Source of the DNA: Hemicordylus capensis
Taxonomy: Eukaryota; Chordata; Lepidosauria; Squamata; Cordylidae
Length of the DNA: 64,000 nucleotides
NCBI RefSeq assembly: GCF_027244095.1
Contig: NC_069665.1
Span: forward strand, 2,606,501-2,670,500
Direction: 5' to 3'
The notes below the pieces were generated by a model. That model ran no database searches. It saw only the letters and a program-made list of their open reading frames with translations, and was not told the origin of the DNA. A program made the translations under genes and the position numbers. This document shows positions 11,378-23,421 of this stretch, piece after piece. Every line of letters begins with the position of its first letter. The stretch's first letter is position 1.

Positions 11378-11700
11378 AGGAGCATAGGAAGTGGCCTTCT
11401 ACTGAGTCAGACCCTTGGTCCATCTCGCTTAGTATCATCTACACAGATTGGCAGCAGCTTCTCCAAGGTTGCAGGCAGGAGTCTCTCTCATCCCTATCTT
11501 GGAGATGCTGCCAGGGAGGGAACTTGGGACCTTCTCCATGTAAGCAGGCAGGTGCTCTTCCCAGAGCGGCCCCATTATCTCCTAAGGGGAACATCTTACA
11601 CTGCTCACACATGTGGTCTCCCATTCAAATGCAAACCAGAGCAGTCCCTGTTTAGCAAAGGGGGACAATTCACGCTTACTTCCACAGGTCCAGCTCTCCT
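11378..11700 (-). repeat. Composite 5S/tRNA SINE
   Basis: Minus strand: a 5S-like part ('tttgctaaacagggactgct'-type, with 'tgaatgggagac'), then 'agagcacctgcctgcttacat', which is a decayed tRNA-Ala anticodon arm, then 'ggtcccaagttccctccctg' and the body. This copy shows most clearly that the 5S-like part precedes a tRNA-like part. Confidence 0.7.
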
Positions 11701-14298
11701 TGGTCAAACCTCCCCAAAAAGGGCTGAGCAGTCCTAGGCCTCCAAAGGCGTGTGACCAAGGCAGACCCAAAACGAACACTTCAGCAACAAGGATTTATTA
11801 TTAGATTTAAAGAAAAAGGTATGCAATAAGAACAACTGCAGGAGAGAGTTTTCATTAAATTAGGCAATGCCGATTCCGGCAATACAGCAAGGAAAACTGT
11901 AAGTCCCTTTGCACGGCTAGCTGAACTGGTCCTCCTCACTGGCTGCAGCTGTCCCAGGCCCCCAGCAGCTCCCAGCCTGGCCTGCGGCTTCCTCGGGGCC
12001 CTCCTTCTGGGACAGACTGAACAAGCAAAGCCTTTTCCTCTCCATTAGGTGGCTGAGTCAGAAAACCCGGCCAGCCCTCAGGGTTGGCCCCTTGGATTTG
12101 AACACCCCGGATCTCTTTCCCACCCTCCTCCCAGCAGTTGCTCTGGTGAGGCCTGACTGGACCTGCCCTGAAGCTTTACTGTCACTACAGCATCTGAAAA
12201 GCTTCCCAGCCCGCTCACTCAAAGTCTGAGTCCACAATATTGAAGGTCTGTTTTGTTCCAGCTGCTTTCGAATCTTCCTGTGCCGGCCAGGACAGAAGGT
12301 GCAAAAGCGACTGCTTCAAAACCATACGGCTCCCTGCCCACAAAGCTCATACAAATCTGCTCCCAAAACGCCTCCTCAAAATTCTCCAGAGCAGGGGTGT
12401 GGCTATCATTGAGCACTGAGGGTGTGCAGTGCACCTGGGCCTCTGCATGTGCCCACCGGTCCCCAGGGCCTTGTTTGCTGCCTCCCCCACCCTCCTAGGG
12501 TGCTGCTCACCCTCACCTTCTTTGTCCCTGCTGCCACTGACTGCACCATGGCCAGGCTGCTCTCGCCCCAACTCCATGCTGCCCCATTCCCCAAAAGAAG
12601 AGGTGGCTCCTTTAAGCAGGCCCTTTCCTGCTTTCCTGCAGGTTGCATGCAGCCTCAAGGGTGGGCAAGGGGTCAACAGAGCAAGGGGGCAGGCAGAGCA
12701 AGGGGGCAGGTAAACAAAGGGGCAGGCAGAAAGCGGGTGGGGGGGGCGTGCTTCAAATTTCAGCCTCAGTCAGTCTCCAACCTTGCTACACCACAGCTCC
12801 ATATACATTCATTGTAGCTGCATCTTGGCCTATTCTGTTTGATTCCCATTTTTGATGTTTAACGGTCTTTGATAATCAGCATGCCGTGGCACTGAGTATC
12901 CAGCAGGACTTAATGCACGCCATGGTACTGAGCATCTTACAGTACTGCCTCAGGTTGGCTGCCCAAATACCTTTCTTTGGATTAAGGCTGATAAAGAAAC
13001 ATTTAATCCAGGCCCACAAATAAGTGTATAAAAGTTTGGTTCAGGCTCCTAAACAGAATGTAAGGCCAGTAGGCCAGAATGAAATTGTTCGAGTCAAGGA
13101 TGTGAGGCCCATCGGCCAAGAGGTAAAAATACCGGAGCCTGACAGTATATGTAACCAGGGGCATGGGACAAATTCCTCACTCAGCAGAAAGAAACATAGC
13201 TGGCACCAGGAGATATTAGTATGTCAATGAATGTACTGACTTGCTTTTAATCTATATAAACTGGCAACTGTGTATGTTGGGCGCAGTGCTTATCAGACTT
13301 CTGGCTTGTACTCAGCCTTCACGATCATGCATAAAAGCTAATTTGAGCACCACCCTCATTGAGTTGACTTGTAAAAAAGAGAATTTCTCTGTCAGGCAAC
13401 AGGTTCTATTGCAGGAACCTTGTCTGATCCTCTTTAGTGGTTAGACGCCCCATTCTCTGTCAATTTGATGGAAGGATGATCGCATGGGGCTGAATTAAAC
13501 AGAAGGGCAAGGTTCCAGAGGATTTTCCCGCAACAAGCCTGCCTTTCAGTTGACCAGCCCTTCCTTTCTCCTTACTAACAGTGCAGTTGAAGCCACACCT
13601 TGAAAGAACTTACCACAAGAAGAGCTGTGCCATCATGCTGCCTGCCTCCTGTTCGCCACAGTTCTACCCACTGCGGCTTTCTACCCTTCAGCCATTAAGC
13701 AGCAAGTTGTCGAGAAGCTAAACACATTTTTCTCTATGGGAAACGCATTCAACGAGCCTTTTGTCAAGCTGCCAAAGACAGCATCTTGGAGACCAATCTG
13801 TGAGCATGTCTCTGTTATTGGAGGGTTGCGTGAACAAATGTTCTCTGTTCTTCCTCTTATTGTATCGTCGTCTTCTTCTTTTTGCTCTTATTATTAGCAC
13901 AATGCCTGTCTTTATGACAGATAGCAGCGTGCATGCATTTCATAAGGAATGCAAAAATGAACTGAGTTAGGACTTACTGGTTTAATTTGTTACTGTTTCC
14001 AAAATGCATGCTAGAAGTCCCAAAGAACTCCAGCTGAAGCAAAGGTCATTTATCTCATTCTGAGCCACTTGGAACTCACTTGAGAGAGGTGTTCTGGTTT
14101 TGGTATCTGTAGAGCTCCTTTTGGTGGCGGTCCCTCAACAGCCACCATTTTGTCTCCAAGAATGCCCCAGAGGGGCCATCATTTTGAGGAGAAAATGGCA
14201 GCCACCAAATAAACAAAAACAGAATAGCAGTAATACAATCATAATAAATAATGCCTGGAACAAATGTAAGTGTGACAAATAAATAACTACATCATAAA
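11701..14298. other. Unassigned stretch
   Basis: Contains an isolated hAT-like end ('caggggtgtggctatcattg' at 12,392) without a matching partner. G/C-rich frames at 12,250-12,850 overlap on both strands and lack splice or domain support, so I do not call a gene. Confidence 0.45.
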
Positions 14299-14415
14299 CG
14301 CTCAACCCCAGGTCCCCAGCTGTTGTTGGACTACAACTCCCATCATCCCTTTGACTATTGTGGACAAGGGTGATGGAATTTGTAGTCCAACAACAGCTGG
14401 GGACCCATGGAATCC
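14299..14415. mobile_element. Palindromic hAT MITE
   Basis: 'aggtccccagctgttgttgg' with 'actacaactcccatcatccc', mirrored by 'ttgtagtccaacaacagctg' and 'gggaccca'. Long imperfect hairpin, noncoding. It belongs to the same family as 34,084-34,213. Confidence 0.75.
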
Positions 14416-15864
14416 TGGAATTGCACAAATTAGAATTTTAAATATTTGGGAACAAGAGGCAGCATCCAGAACAAGTTACTCAATAGTCCTACTCGGGAAC
14501 TACTCTACAGAACTACTTAATTTCAGTAGAATTGCTCAGGAGTAAATTATTTTGGATGCTGCCCAGATGCTGCAATTATCTTTTTGTTCATTGAAATCCC
14601 TACCTTAAAATTACCACAGAAGCCACTGCATGCTTAAAGCTGAACAGGAGGTTTTTTTGGGAGGGACGTTGTAGGGGGAGAATTATGGGAAGAGACGAAG
14701 GGTGGTGAAACTGCACACGATATGCTTTTCTTTTTGCATGTTTCTTATTATGTGAAAATTGCTCAATAAACTGTCAATTTAGGAAGATAGAAATGAATGG
14801 GAAACTGACATGAAAAGACAAGCTTGCATGCCCCTAATGACTGAGCGGTGTGTGTATAAAAGGAGAAGGATTCTGTGTGTCTCTGACCACTGTGTGCCCT
14901 TGCTAGTATCCTACCCATGAAGGCTGGACCTCCCAGCAGAGACCATGGGTGCCGAGCAGCCTTTTGCTCACCACATCAGTGTGACCAAGTACCATGCTTT
15001 ACGGTTCCCCCCTAGATGTGACTGTTCTCCATTCACTTCTGCAGGAGAATGTAAAGAGTTGAGCTGAAATAGACTTTCCCCCAGAAAGCCTCCTCTAGAG
15101 TCTAAATTCCCCTTTGGGAATGTTTCTGTTGAGCCTTCTTCCAACGTCCTCTGTTCCGCAGTGGCTTCCCCACTCACTCCTCCCCAAATTATAGTTCACA
15201 GCATTGTTTAGGGTGGGGGCTGTTTGAAATAAACTCTGGTTATTAGAACCCTTTAACTTCTTATTGCAGGAGCTGACAGGAGACTGGCAGGAAAATCCAC
15301 TTTTATTGAAACTGGAAAGGTCAGCTGTGTTGTGCGTCTCCATGGTGAAAATAATAAATTAAACATAGAGATGCAGCTTAGGGTCCATAGGCCTATAAGC
15401 ATGGAAGAACTAAATGAGGTTTTTTTGGAGGGGATTCTCAAGCAAAGTCTCAAGCATATTTCAGAAATGTAAATATGTGTGTGTTATATCTATCTAATAT
15501 GGGAGAGAGAGAGAGTAAAGCTGCAAACAGAATTCCAAAAAAGTATTCTCTGGATCCCGGAAGGATACAGTTCATCAAAAAGCAAAAATATAAATTTATT
15601 GTTGATTAACAACACAGAAATATAATGCACAAGATGTTTTGGCTTCTGCCATCTTCAACGGCTCTGATGTTATGTTATAGGAAAGATATGGTTTGCATAT
15701 ATATTACACCATACAGATTGCTTTTCCTAGGCGCAAGGAGATTTCCATTACAGTGCACCAAGCCTTTGTCTCAGAGCAAGCCCATGTGAGGGGAAGGAAA
15801 ATGCTGAATCATTCCCTCCATGCTTTCAGGACAAAGGCTTTCCCCTTAACCTTCCTGTGTTTCT
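14416..15864. other. Unassigned stretch
   Basis: No gene recognised. Short frames only. Confidence 0.45.
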
Positions 15865-16922
15865 AGTAGTTCATTCGCTGCCACCACACCCAATTATCAA
15901 TAGTATTCAATGCCCCCTGGTCTTGGGTGAAATTCCAGGGAAACTCTCCTTCTCTTATTATTGGAGAAGTATAAAAACCTTCCACGTGTAAGCTTACATG
16001 TGGTAAGAAAACTGGTAGAGTTGCTGAACTTAATGAGGTGTGCTGCACCAGAGAAAAGTCCTTTCCAGCCCCGCTTTCCTGAGTTAAAAATCCACTCAAA
16101 GAGGCTTGTTAAAATTGCAAAGAACAAAAATTTAAATAAAAGCTTTATTCAAATGCTACAGTCTGCTTCAGTCTGAGGCTCTCTTATTGCAAAGAACAAA
16201 AATAAAAATAAAAGCTTTATTCTAATGCTACAGTTTGCTTCAGTCTGAGGCTCTCTTAGCTTTTAGTTACAGATAAAAGAAAATATTCAGCAGGTTACAA
16301 GAATACTTCAAAAAGCACCCCAGATGATATTGGTGCAACATAATTTAAAAATCATGATTGCCCAGTTGCAAAGAACATGGATGTAAGAAAACACAAAAGT
16401 ATCTTTAAAAGCTTACGGAGTCTTGTACAGCGCCCTAGTTGGATGGGCACAGGCTCAGCTTTTCTTGGCTTAGTTGTGTTACAGGTAAACAATAGAACAG
16501 GTTCAGGAGTATACAGAGCACACGAAATAAATATAAGTTTCTGATGCAAAATCTGACTAACAAACCTTCCCTAGGCTGAATCCCCTTTGCATTGCATACT
16601 CACCCAATACATGACGAGAGTCAAGCTTCCTGCAATCCTTTCTCTCAAGGATCTGCTGAGATCCTTCCATGAGAGAATTTTCCAAGCTAGCTTTTGAACA
16701 TGAGGAAGCAAAGCTCCCTTGCTCCTCACTGAACCTTCTGGCTGTCCCTCTCTCACCTCCAGCCTGCTTCCTTCTAACAAAGGAACTCTTCTCTTCCTCC
16801 ACCTCATGGTCCCCTAGGTCCCACCCACCTGGTGTGCTGATTGGCTGAGCCCTGGAGGTCACCAGCCTGTCAGTCAAGACAGGGTTCACTCTTTAGGTGA
16901 AAGGAGGGGCTGTTCACTACAA
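15865..16922 (-). mobile_element. LTR-like fossil block (retroviral or other LTR kin, uncertain)
   Basis: On the minus strand the block would start with 'tgtagtgaacagcccctcc'. It carries two AATAAAGC signals in a tandem repeat of about 73 bp (16,111-16,180 and 16,186-16,258), each with 'gagcctcagactgaagca'. Near its other side lies 'gtggtggcagcgaatg', which resembles sequence found just after retroviral LTRs. No coding part is recognised. Age old; treat as a solo LTR or LTR fragment. The call rests on layout only. Confidence 0.35.
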
Positions 16923-17825
16923 CCACTAAGTATAGTTAGAAATGCTAGACAGCAAAACCACAAATTTGGGCACTAAAACCCAGCAATACAGAGCAGCCCA
17001 CCCATGCCCCCAGGTCAACTATGGCTTGCATGTATGAACGAGTAATTGGAGATCAAACAACATGGCTGTACCTTCTGCAGCACCTTGCAGAGCCTCAAAG
17101 AAGATGCTTTTCTGAGGAGTCAGTCCATACATTCAGCTGGACACTCGCCAGTTATGGGAAGAAGGCAAGCTTCTGCTCATGCATTTGTGAAGCAACTCAT
17201 AGATAACGATGAGGAAAAGAAAGGCACTGTTCTCCTTGATGGCTGGACTCATTTGATGGCAGTGAAGTGTCCTATTAACACAACATTTGTACTTAGAAGG
17301 TTGACATTTTCAAATGAATTAATAAACTGCATGAACAATTGGCTGCTAACTCCACTTCATCATAATCACCCAAGATCTTTTCTAAGTCGGAGCTTTTGTT
17401 TCCCCAACATCCGCTCACTAGCAGCAGTGAGCGAAGGAGAGGGAGCAGAGGGATGAAGCAAAGGGATACAGAGGAAGCACCTGACCTCAATGAATGGAAA
17501 CTGGCATGCCCTTTCAGGATTCGAACGTGGGTCTTGAACGAGCAGCCTGTGGGAGGTCTGGCAGCACTGGCCAAAGGAGAGAAGATTCGCCCATACCAGC
17601 CAAGGAAGGCCCCTTGTACCAAGAGGCCAGGTGATACTCCCTGACCCCTATTTAAAAACTTCATGTCTGCTTTGTTGGTCTGGAAGGTTGCAAGATCTGT
17701 TCCTGCTGTGCAGTCTTCAGAACCTTCTCAGGTGCAGAGGATCGTGGCCTGACAGTTCCTGGCAGAAGTTGTCAGATAGCTGGAAGGCTGCAGAGGTGGT
17801 TGACTGAGATAATGTGAGATAAGGG
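16923..17825. other. Unassigned stretch
   Basis: A 136-aa plus-strand frame at 17,046-17,456 contains HAFVKQLIDND and GTVLLDGWTH, which vaguely resemble transposase-like text. I cannot assign it. The rest is unrecognised. Confidence 0.4.
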
Positions 17826-17990
17826 ACATAGGAAGCGCAGACCCTGGGTCCATCTCACTCAGTACTGGCTACACTGACTTTCAGCTGCTCTCCTGGGTTT
17901 CAGGCAGGAGTCTCTCCCAGCCCTACCTGGAGATGCTGCCAGGGAGGGAATCTGAGACCTTCTGCATGCAAAGCAGATGCTCTAGGAAAT
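17826..17990 (-). repeat. tRNA-headed SINE, reversed
   Basis: The body complement 'caggcaggagtctctcccag' is followed by 'ttctgcatgcaaagcagatg', the tRNA-Ala-like anticodon arm. Confidence 0.75.
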
Positions 17991-18117
17991 GTACTAAAAT
18001 GAATAAGAGGGAATGCCCACTGAAAAGCCCTGGTTCCTTCCAAAGGGTCATAGGAGTGCATGGAATTCCCAAATGCCAAGCCATTCGGAAGTTCAGTGCA
18101 TTCCATGGCCATTTGGA

Positions 18118-18262
18118 GGGAGGAACATGGGAAGCTGCCTTCTACCGCGTCACACCATTGGTCCAGCTAGCTTAATATTGCCAGCACTGACTGGCAGCAG
18201 CTCTTCAAGGTTTCAGGCTGGAGTCTCTTCCAGCCCTACAGGGAGATGGTGCCAGGGAGTTG
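18118..18262 (-). repeat. SINE fragment, reversed
   Basis: 'ggaagctgccttctaccgcg...gactggcagcagctcttcaa...ccagccctacagggagatgg' matches the tRNA-headed SINE body; head missing. Confidence 0.65.
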
Positions 18263-18267
18263 ACCTA

Positions 18268-18578
18268 ATCTAGGAACATAGGAAGCTGCCATATGCTGAG
18301 TCAGACCATAGCTCCATCTAGCTTAGTATTGTCTACACTGACTGGCAGCGGCTTCTCCAAGGTTGCAGGCAGGAATCTCTCTCAGCCCTATCTTGGAGAT
18401 GCTGCCAGGGAGGGAACCTGGAACCTTCTGCTCTTCTCAGAGTGGCTCCATCCCCTGAAGGGAATCTCTTCCAGTGCTCACACTTCTAGTCTCCCTTTCA
18501 TATGCAGCCAGGGCAGACCCTGCTTAGCTAAGGGGACAAGTCAGGCTTGCTACCACAAGACCAGCTCTCCTCTGTTTT
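18268..18578 (-). repeat. Composite 5S/tRNA SINE
   Basis: Third reversed composite copy, with the 5S-like complement 'ccagggcagaccctgcttag' at 18,506-18,530 and a full body. It directly abuts the preceding SINE fragment. Confidence 0.7.
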
Positions 18579-18787
18579 AACACACTGGTCACCCACTAAG
18601 AATCTCTCTTGCTGGCACATGCCGTGTTTGTGTGGGAGCTGAGTGAGGGTCTGGGAAGTACAGGAGAAATTCTGCATCGACTGTCTCCAAAATCAATATC
18701 TGGCCTCTAGTTCCTTCATATGCAGCAGCAGCAGCAGCGGCGCTAATGGGAGTAGCAAGTGGAGGCAGATTGCCTCCCTCATGCAGG

Positions 18788-19274
18788 TGATGTATTTTAG
18801 AAAACCAAAGCAACTCCATTTTACTTAGAAAACCTCAGTCTGACTTAAAGTAACCCCAGCCCAGCTCAGGGACATCACAGCCTCTCATGATCAACGTTGT
18901 TATCTATCTCCACTAAATTGTATCTAAGGAACTTGGTTCTCACAGGATTCTCGCTGTACTTTGCTGACAGTTAAGAGGACAGGATGTAACCAAATAAGGA
19001 GTAATCACCAGATGAACAATGAATCATTCGCATGCGTACTAGATACTTAGTCCACCATTTTATTGCCACATATACTATGTCTAGGGTGTCAGCATCATTC
19101 AGATTGTCTGTATAAATGTAAGATGCACCTATAACCAATTTGTATTTAATGCTGAACCGTAGCCCATTGAATACCTTGCTAAACTGCTGTAGCAATAAAC
19201 GCCTCAAAGGAATTCCCACTGAGTCTGTTTTGATTGGCTTAGGGCGGACCCAGGGACGAACCGAATTCACATCA
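18788..19274 (+). mobile_element. Solo LTR of an endogenous retrovirus (gammaretrovirus-like), fossil
   Basis: The block starts TGATG and ends CATCA, perfect short inverted ends. It is flanked by CAGG on both sides (18,784-18,787 and 19,275-19,278), a 4-bp target duplication as in murine-leukaemia-like retroviruses. A TATA-like 'tgtataaatg' (about 19,109) and an AATAAA (about 19,192) give LTR order on the plus strand. 'caactccattttacttag' near the left end resembles class I ERV LTRs. No internal coding part is present, so it is a solo LTR left by recombination. Clean ends suggest moderate age. Confidence 0.7.
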
Positions 19275-19460
19275 CAGGGGAAGAGGGTATTTCAGGGATC
19301 CTGATTCTAAGCTGTCTAGGGGTTTGAAGGTTCAAACCAGCACTTCAAAATGAGCACCGATATTGACCAGGCGCCAGTGAGGCTGGCAGGGGCCTAGCAG
19401 TGGAATCACAAGAATCAAATAACTGGTCGCAGTCAAAGCCCTGGCTCAGCTTCTTGCACT

Positions 19461-19660
19461 AGGGATGCTCACGGAACTGGTTCGGAAGACCAGTGGTTCA
19501 GCCAGTCCGAAGGTGGGGGGGTCCTTTAAGGACAGGGGAGGGTGTTTTTACTCCTCCCGCTGCATTCCCCCTAACTGGTGCTGCCTTTTAAAACAGTCCG
19601 GTGGGGCAGCAGCGTACCTCCTCGGATCGGAATCAGTGCCTCCTCGGATCGGATGTGGCC
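19461..19660. mobile_element. Left part of the 5,866-type TIR element
   Basis: 'agggatgctcacggaactgg' followed by 'ttcggaagaccagtggttc' and 'cctttaaggacaggggagggtg...actcctcccgctgc' parallels 5,866-5,970. The right end was not located. Confidence 0.5.
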
Positions 19661-20450
19661 AGGCAAAAGCACGCCTGGCCACAGCTGCCTCACCCTGGTT
19701 CTTCAGGAACAAAGCGGAATCCAGGAACTGGCAATTAAACTGCAGCAGGGCATGATGGGAGTTGTAGTCAGACAGCAGCTGGAGGGCCTCAGTCTGGCCA
19801 CTGCTGCCTTACAGTGTTATAAATTTCTCCCTCCCCGCCACCACCTCATAGCAAATACTTGGCAGGGACCCAGGTAAAAGCGAAGCAATTACCAAGCCCT
19901 ACCAAATGAACTGCTCCTCTCTGCAAATCACAGCTTCCACTTGAGGGCAGGCCGTCTTGGCCCTCCTAATGCAACCTCCGGTGTAAAGCAAACCATGACG
20001 GCTCCACCTTCGAATGATTATTTGCTCACCGTCTCAAGAAACAAAGGCTTCTCCGAGGTCAATATGGTTAATAGAGCCCTTTTAAAGCAGCCCAGCTCGT
20101 ATCGGCTGACACAGAGTGTTCTGACGATATTTAAACAGCAGACTCCAATTCCCTGGCCTCTCCCACCGTCCCTTGCGCTAGCAGCATTTTCCTTTTCCTG
20201 CCATTTCTGCAAATGTTTGGCTGAAAGAAAAGTCGCTTCCAAGGCTCCAGATGCCTCGGCAGTTACCTGGAAGTTCGTCCCATCCTGTCAAGCGGGACTC
20301 AGTTTCTGAGTAAACACACGTCGGATGAGAACTAGACTGGACTGGTAGGTGATATTTGAGGCTTTGTGAATTCTGAAATTGTGGGCATAGAAAGCAGGTT
20401 TTAGAAAATAATTTCACCTGGGAGTTCCATGCTTGGATATATCTGGCTGG
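19661..20450. other. Unassigned stretch
   Basis: Includes one MITE half-arm near 19,745-19,805 ('gatgggagttgtagtcagac'). Otherwise nothing is recognised. Confidence 0.45.
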
Positions 20451-20624
20451 CAGAGGTGCTCTTACCCTGCATTTGGGGGGCAAAGTCCAAGGCCTCCCCA
20501 ATCCTCTTTAGATGGTCCTGGGTCATGTGGTAGCCCAGCAGAATGTGATTATGCTTAATTTGCAGGGGGTGGGGCTCCAAAAGCCTTTAGAGCCAGGCTC
20601 CAAAATCACCCAGGTGCACCTCTG
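20451..20624. mobile_element. Probable hAT MITE
   Basis: The ends 'cagaggtgctcttaccctgc' and 'caaaatcacccaggtgcacctctg' (first 9 bp perfect inverted, then partly matching) enclose 174 bp of noncoding sequence. The flanking octamers ctggctgg and ctagtcag match only partly, so the target duplication is decayed or absent. Confidence 0.5.
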
Positions 20625-22468
20625 CTAGTCAGAAGAATTAAAGTCTCTCAAATGCTTTTTTCTCCCTACACTTCCTGAGGGTTTGGAGGTAGCTTTGTGG
20701 GTTGCAGTCCAAAGGTACATCAAGTTTTATACCATTTTTGACTGTCATTGTTTCCCCACATTAATTCTGGGAACTGTAGTTTGCTGAGATTCCTTTGTTC
20801 TCTTTCTCTCATCTCTTCATTAGACTACACAAGTATAGGGTGGGGGAGACCTGGCTTGACAGCAGTGTATGTAAAAAGCATCGAGGTGCCAAAGTGGACC
20901 ACAAATTGAAAATGAGGCAGCCGTGTGGTGCCGCTGCTAAAAAAAAGCTAATGCCGTCCGAGGCTACACTAACAGAGGTCTAAAGTCCAAATCATGAGAA
21001 GTAATAGTTCCCGGTTATTCTGCACTGGCCAGACCTCACATGGAATACTTTGTCCAACTCTAAGCACCGCAGGTTAAGAACATTAGATATACTGTTTTCT
21101 GCAGCTGGGAATGATGGGAGTTGTAGTCCAACTCAGCTGGAGTGCCTCAGGCTGGCCACTCTTACTTTAGTAGGGATCATCAGAAAAAAACGGTGACCCA
21201 AGGTGATCTGTCTTCCTTTCCCCCTGCTTAAGGTGCAGCACAGTGCAACAGCAGAGGAGCTGAGGAGGGGGCTTGCCTAGCCTCCCCACCCCCCCATTGC
21301 TAAACCACCCCCCATCCCAGCATACATCACTGGACTGCCACAGGCACGTCAGGCCCCTCTCTCGAGAAGACACCCCTCCTCACTGAGACATTTTGAATTC
21401 TGGAGTGGTGGAGGGGGGGACAACCCAAGACCGTAATCAGAAGGCATTATGCAAATCCAGCCCCTGCATGCATGTTTGCATAATATGTTTAGAGCACAGA
21501 GTTGTGATTTTGGGCGCAAAGCACAGCCAGCCCCGCCAACATGCATTCCCCTTTGAAACAAATGAAAATGCGGTCTTTAAAAAGCATTAATATGCATATG
21601 AAAAGCCATGATGAGGATGTATCTGGGTCGTCAAGCCAGAGGCTTGGCAGTTCGGGCGTCCCAGCTTGCTGTGGGAGGTGTTGATTTCTTTAGCAAGTGT
21701 CTCGCATATACACCCTTGTGTAGCATTGCAGGGGATGTTTGTTAGCTCTGCTTCCCGAAGTGGAAATATTGGTTAGCTCTGCTTTTCCCCAGCAAAGGGG
21801 ACCGTGCCTGCTTGCTACCACAAGACCAGCTCCAGAGCTCTCCTGCTTGGCCAAAGACACCAAGTCTCACACTCAGTTGACATGGGCCACTGGTAGCCCA
21901 GCCTATTGGGCATCCCCCTGTGGCCCAACATCGCCTGAAGTTGTGTCTTGCCGAGGACAATCCAGAGTGGCGGGAACTGGAACTCTGACTGAAGAGCGGC
22001 CTACAGATATTTGCAGTAGCCGCAGTAGTGGACAATACAGAGCTAGATGGAGGTGACTCAAAAAGCTGACTTGGGGAAGCGTGTTAGGTCCCAAGGGCAA
22101 AAGGATGGACTCTCTCTGGGCTCTCCACCGCCTCCCTCCCTCCCCTGGCCTCCTGCTCAGAGCTCCTTCCTCTTGCTCAGCTGGGGCTGAGGGTGTGTCT
22201 CGCCAGCCTCTCTGCACGGGAAGATGGAAGCAGGGGCTTCCATTGCTTGGTGCTGCTGCCCCCTTCCAGGCACTCAGCCTGCTTTGGCCACCGTGAACTC
22301 TGCTGGGCTGGCCCTGTCTGGGGGAGAGCAAGCCAGCTGCATCTGCTGGGGCCAGGAGCACTTCTGGGGGAGAGGCGGCCAGAGGTGCACCTAGGTAATT
22401 TTGAAGCCTGGACCTAAAGGCTTTGGCACCCCCCCCACCGCCCCCCCACAAGGTAAGCATAATCCCCC

Positions 22469-22470
<2 letters not shown>
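20625..22470. other. Unassigned stretch
   Basis: Includes a MITE half-arm at about 21,108-21,165. A 239-aa minus-strand frame at 21,903-22,622 runs through the CA repeat and shows no domain, so I do not call it. Confidence 0.45.

Positions 22471-22506
<36 letters not shown>
22471..22506. repeat. (CA)n microsatellite
   Basis: Eighteen uninterrupted CA units. Confidence 0.95.
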
Positions 22507-22508
<2 letters not shown>

Positions 22509-22633
22509 ACACACGTGTATTTTTAACATGTGGGTTTTTGAGGGCAAAACAGCCACTGAACTCACAAGAATGTAAGAATATAAAAGTGATATATTTATGC
22601 AAATATGCATTAGCAGAAACATTTCAACATGCA

Positions 22634-22766
22634 GCTTAACACTCCCCAGGCAGGGCTGAGAAAGGCTCCTGCCTGCAGCCTCGGAGAGCTACTGCCAGTC
22701 AGTGTAGACAGTCCTGAGCGAGATGGACCAAGGGCCTGGCTCAGTAGAGGGCAGCTTCCCAACGTT
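22634..22766 (+). repeat. SINE fragment
   Basis: 'cactccccaggcagggctga...ggctcctgcctgcagcctcg...actgccagtcagtgtagaca...gagatggaccaagggcc' is the tRNA-headed SINE body without its head. Confidence 0.65.
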
Positions 22767-23421
22767 CGTAGGTAAGGAGGCAGCTCGTGGGTGGCATTTG
22801 TCATGCTGCAGTCTGCTGCCAGGACGGAGAGAGTGGGGAGGCCCCCTACTCCCAGCCCCACGAGGTCCTGCTACATCAGTCTTCTAACGGTGGAACCCCT
22901 GATCACCTTCGAAGAAACCAGGTAGTCTGAGAAGAGCCACTGGGCTGAGGGAATTAAAACAAACAAGCCCAAAGCAAGGAAACAGACAAAGGAGCCAGCC
23001 CAGCCCGCAGCAGAGAAGCCCGAACTCTGCACTAAAATGTAACATAATCACTGGAACAGAAGCTGCCATAAATGATTAATTAATTGGACACTTGTGCTCC
23101 AGGTTCATAAATGTATAATCAAGTCATGTTTAGAAAATTATCCAGTTTCGTCTCACTTTGCAAGCGAAGGGCATCAGGCACGCATCCACACATGTTCTCC
23201 ATCCAACACACACACAAACACACACACACACACACACAGACATACACTAAGGCACAAGGGGCAGGCCAGTGCTCATGACCAGAGAGTCTCATGTAGGAGA
23301 GGCTTAACCTAGGACTCTCTGGTCATCTCATTCGTTGAGAGTCCTCCTGACCTAACAGCTCTGAGCCTGGGTAGCTCAGTGAAAAGTGGAAGGAAATGAA
23401 CAGAGGGAAAGAGAGCCTGTA
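22767..23421. other. Unassigned flank of the segmental duplication
   Basis: Single-copy within this window, with a (CA)n run at about 23,203-23,239. The last base before 23,422 is the left breakpoint of the tandem array. Confidence 0.5.

Noticed and set aside
12250-12855. Cluster of G/C-rich overlapping frames on both strands
   Set aside because: All strands look equally open because of base composition. No motif recognised.
17046-17456. 136-aa plus-strand frame with a transposase-like flavour
   Set aside because: Resemblance is vague and no catalytic motif can be placed, so it is left unassigned.
21903-22622. 239-aa minus-strand frame
   Set aside because: Passes through the (CA)n repeat, contains no domain, and lacks splice or codon support.
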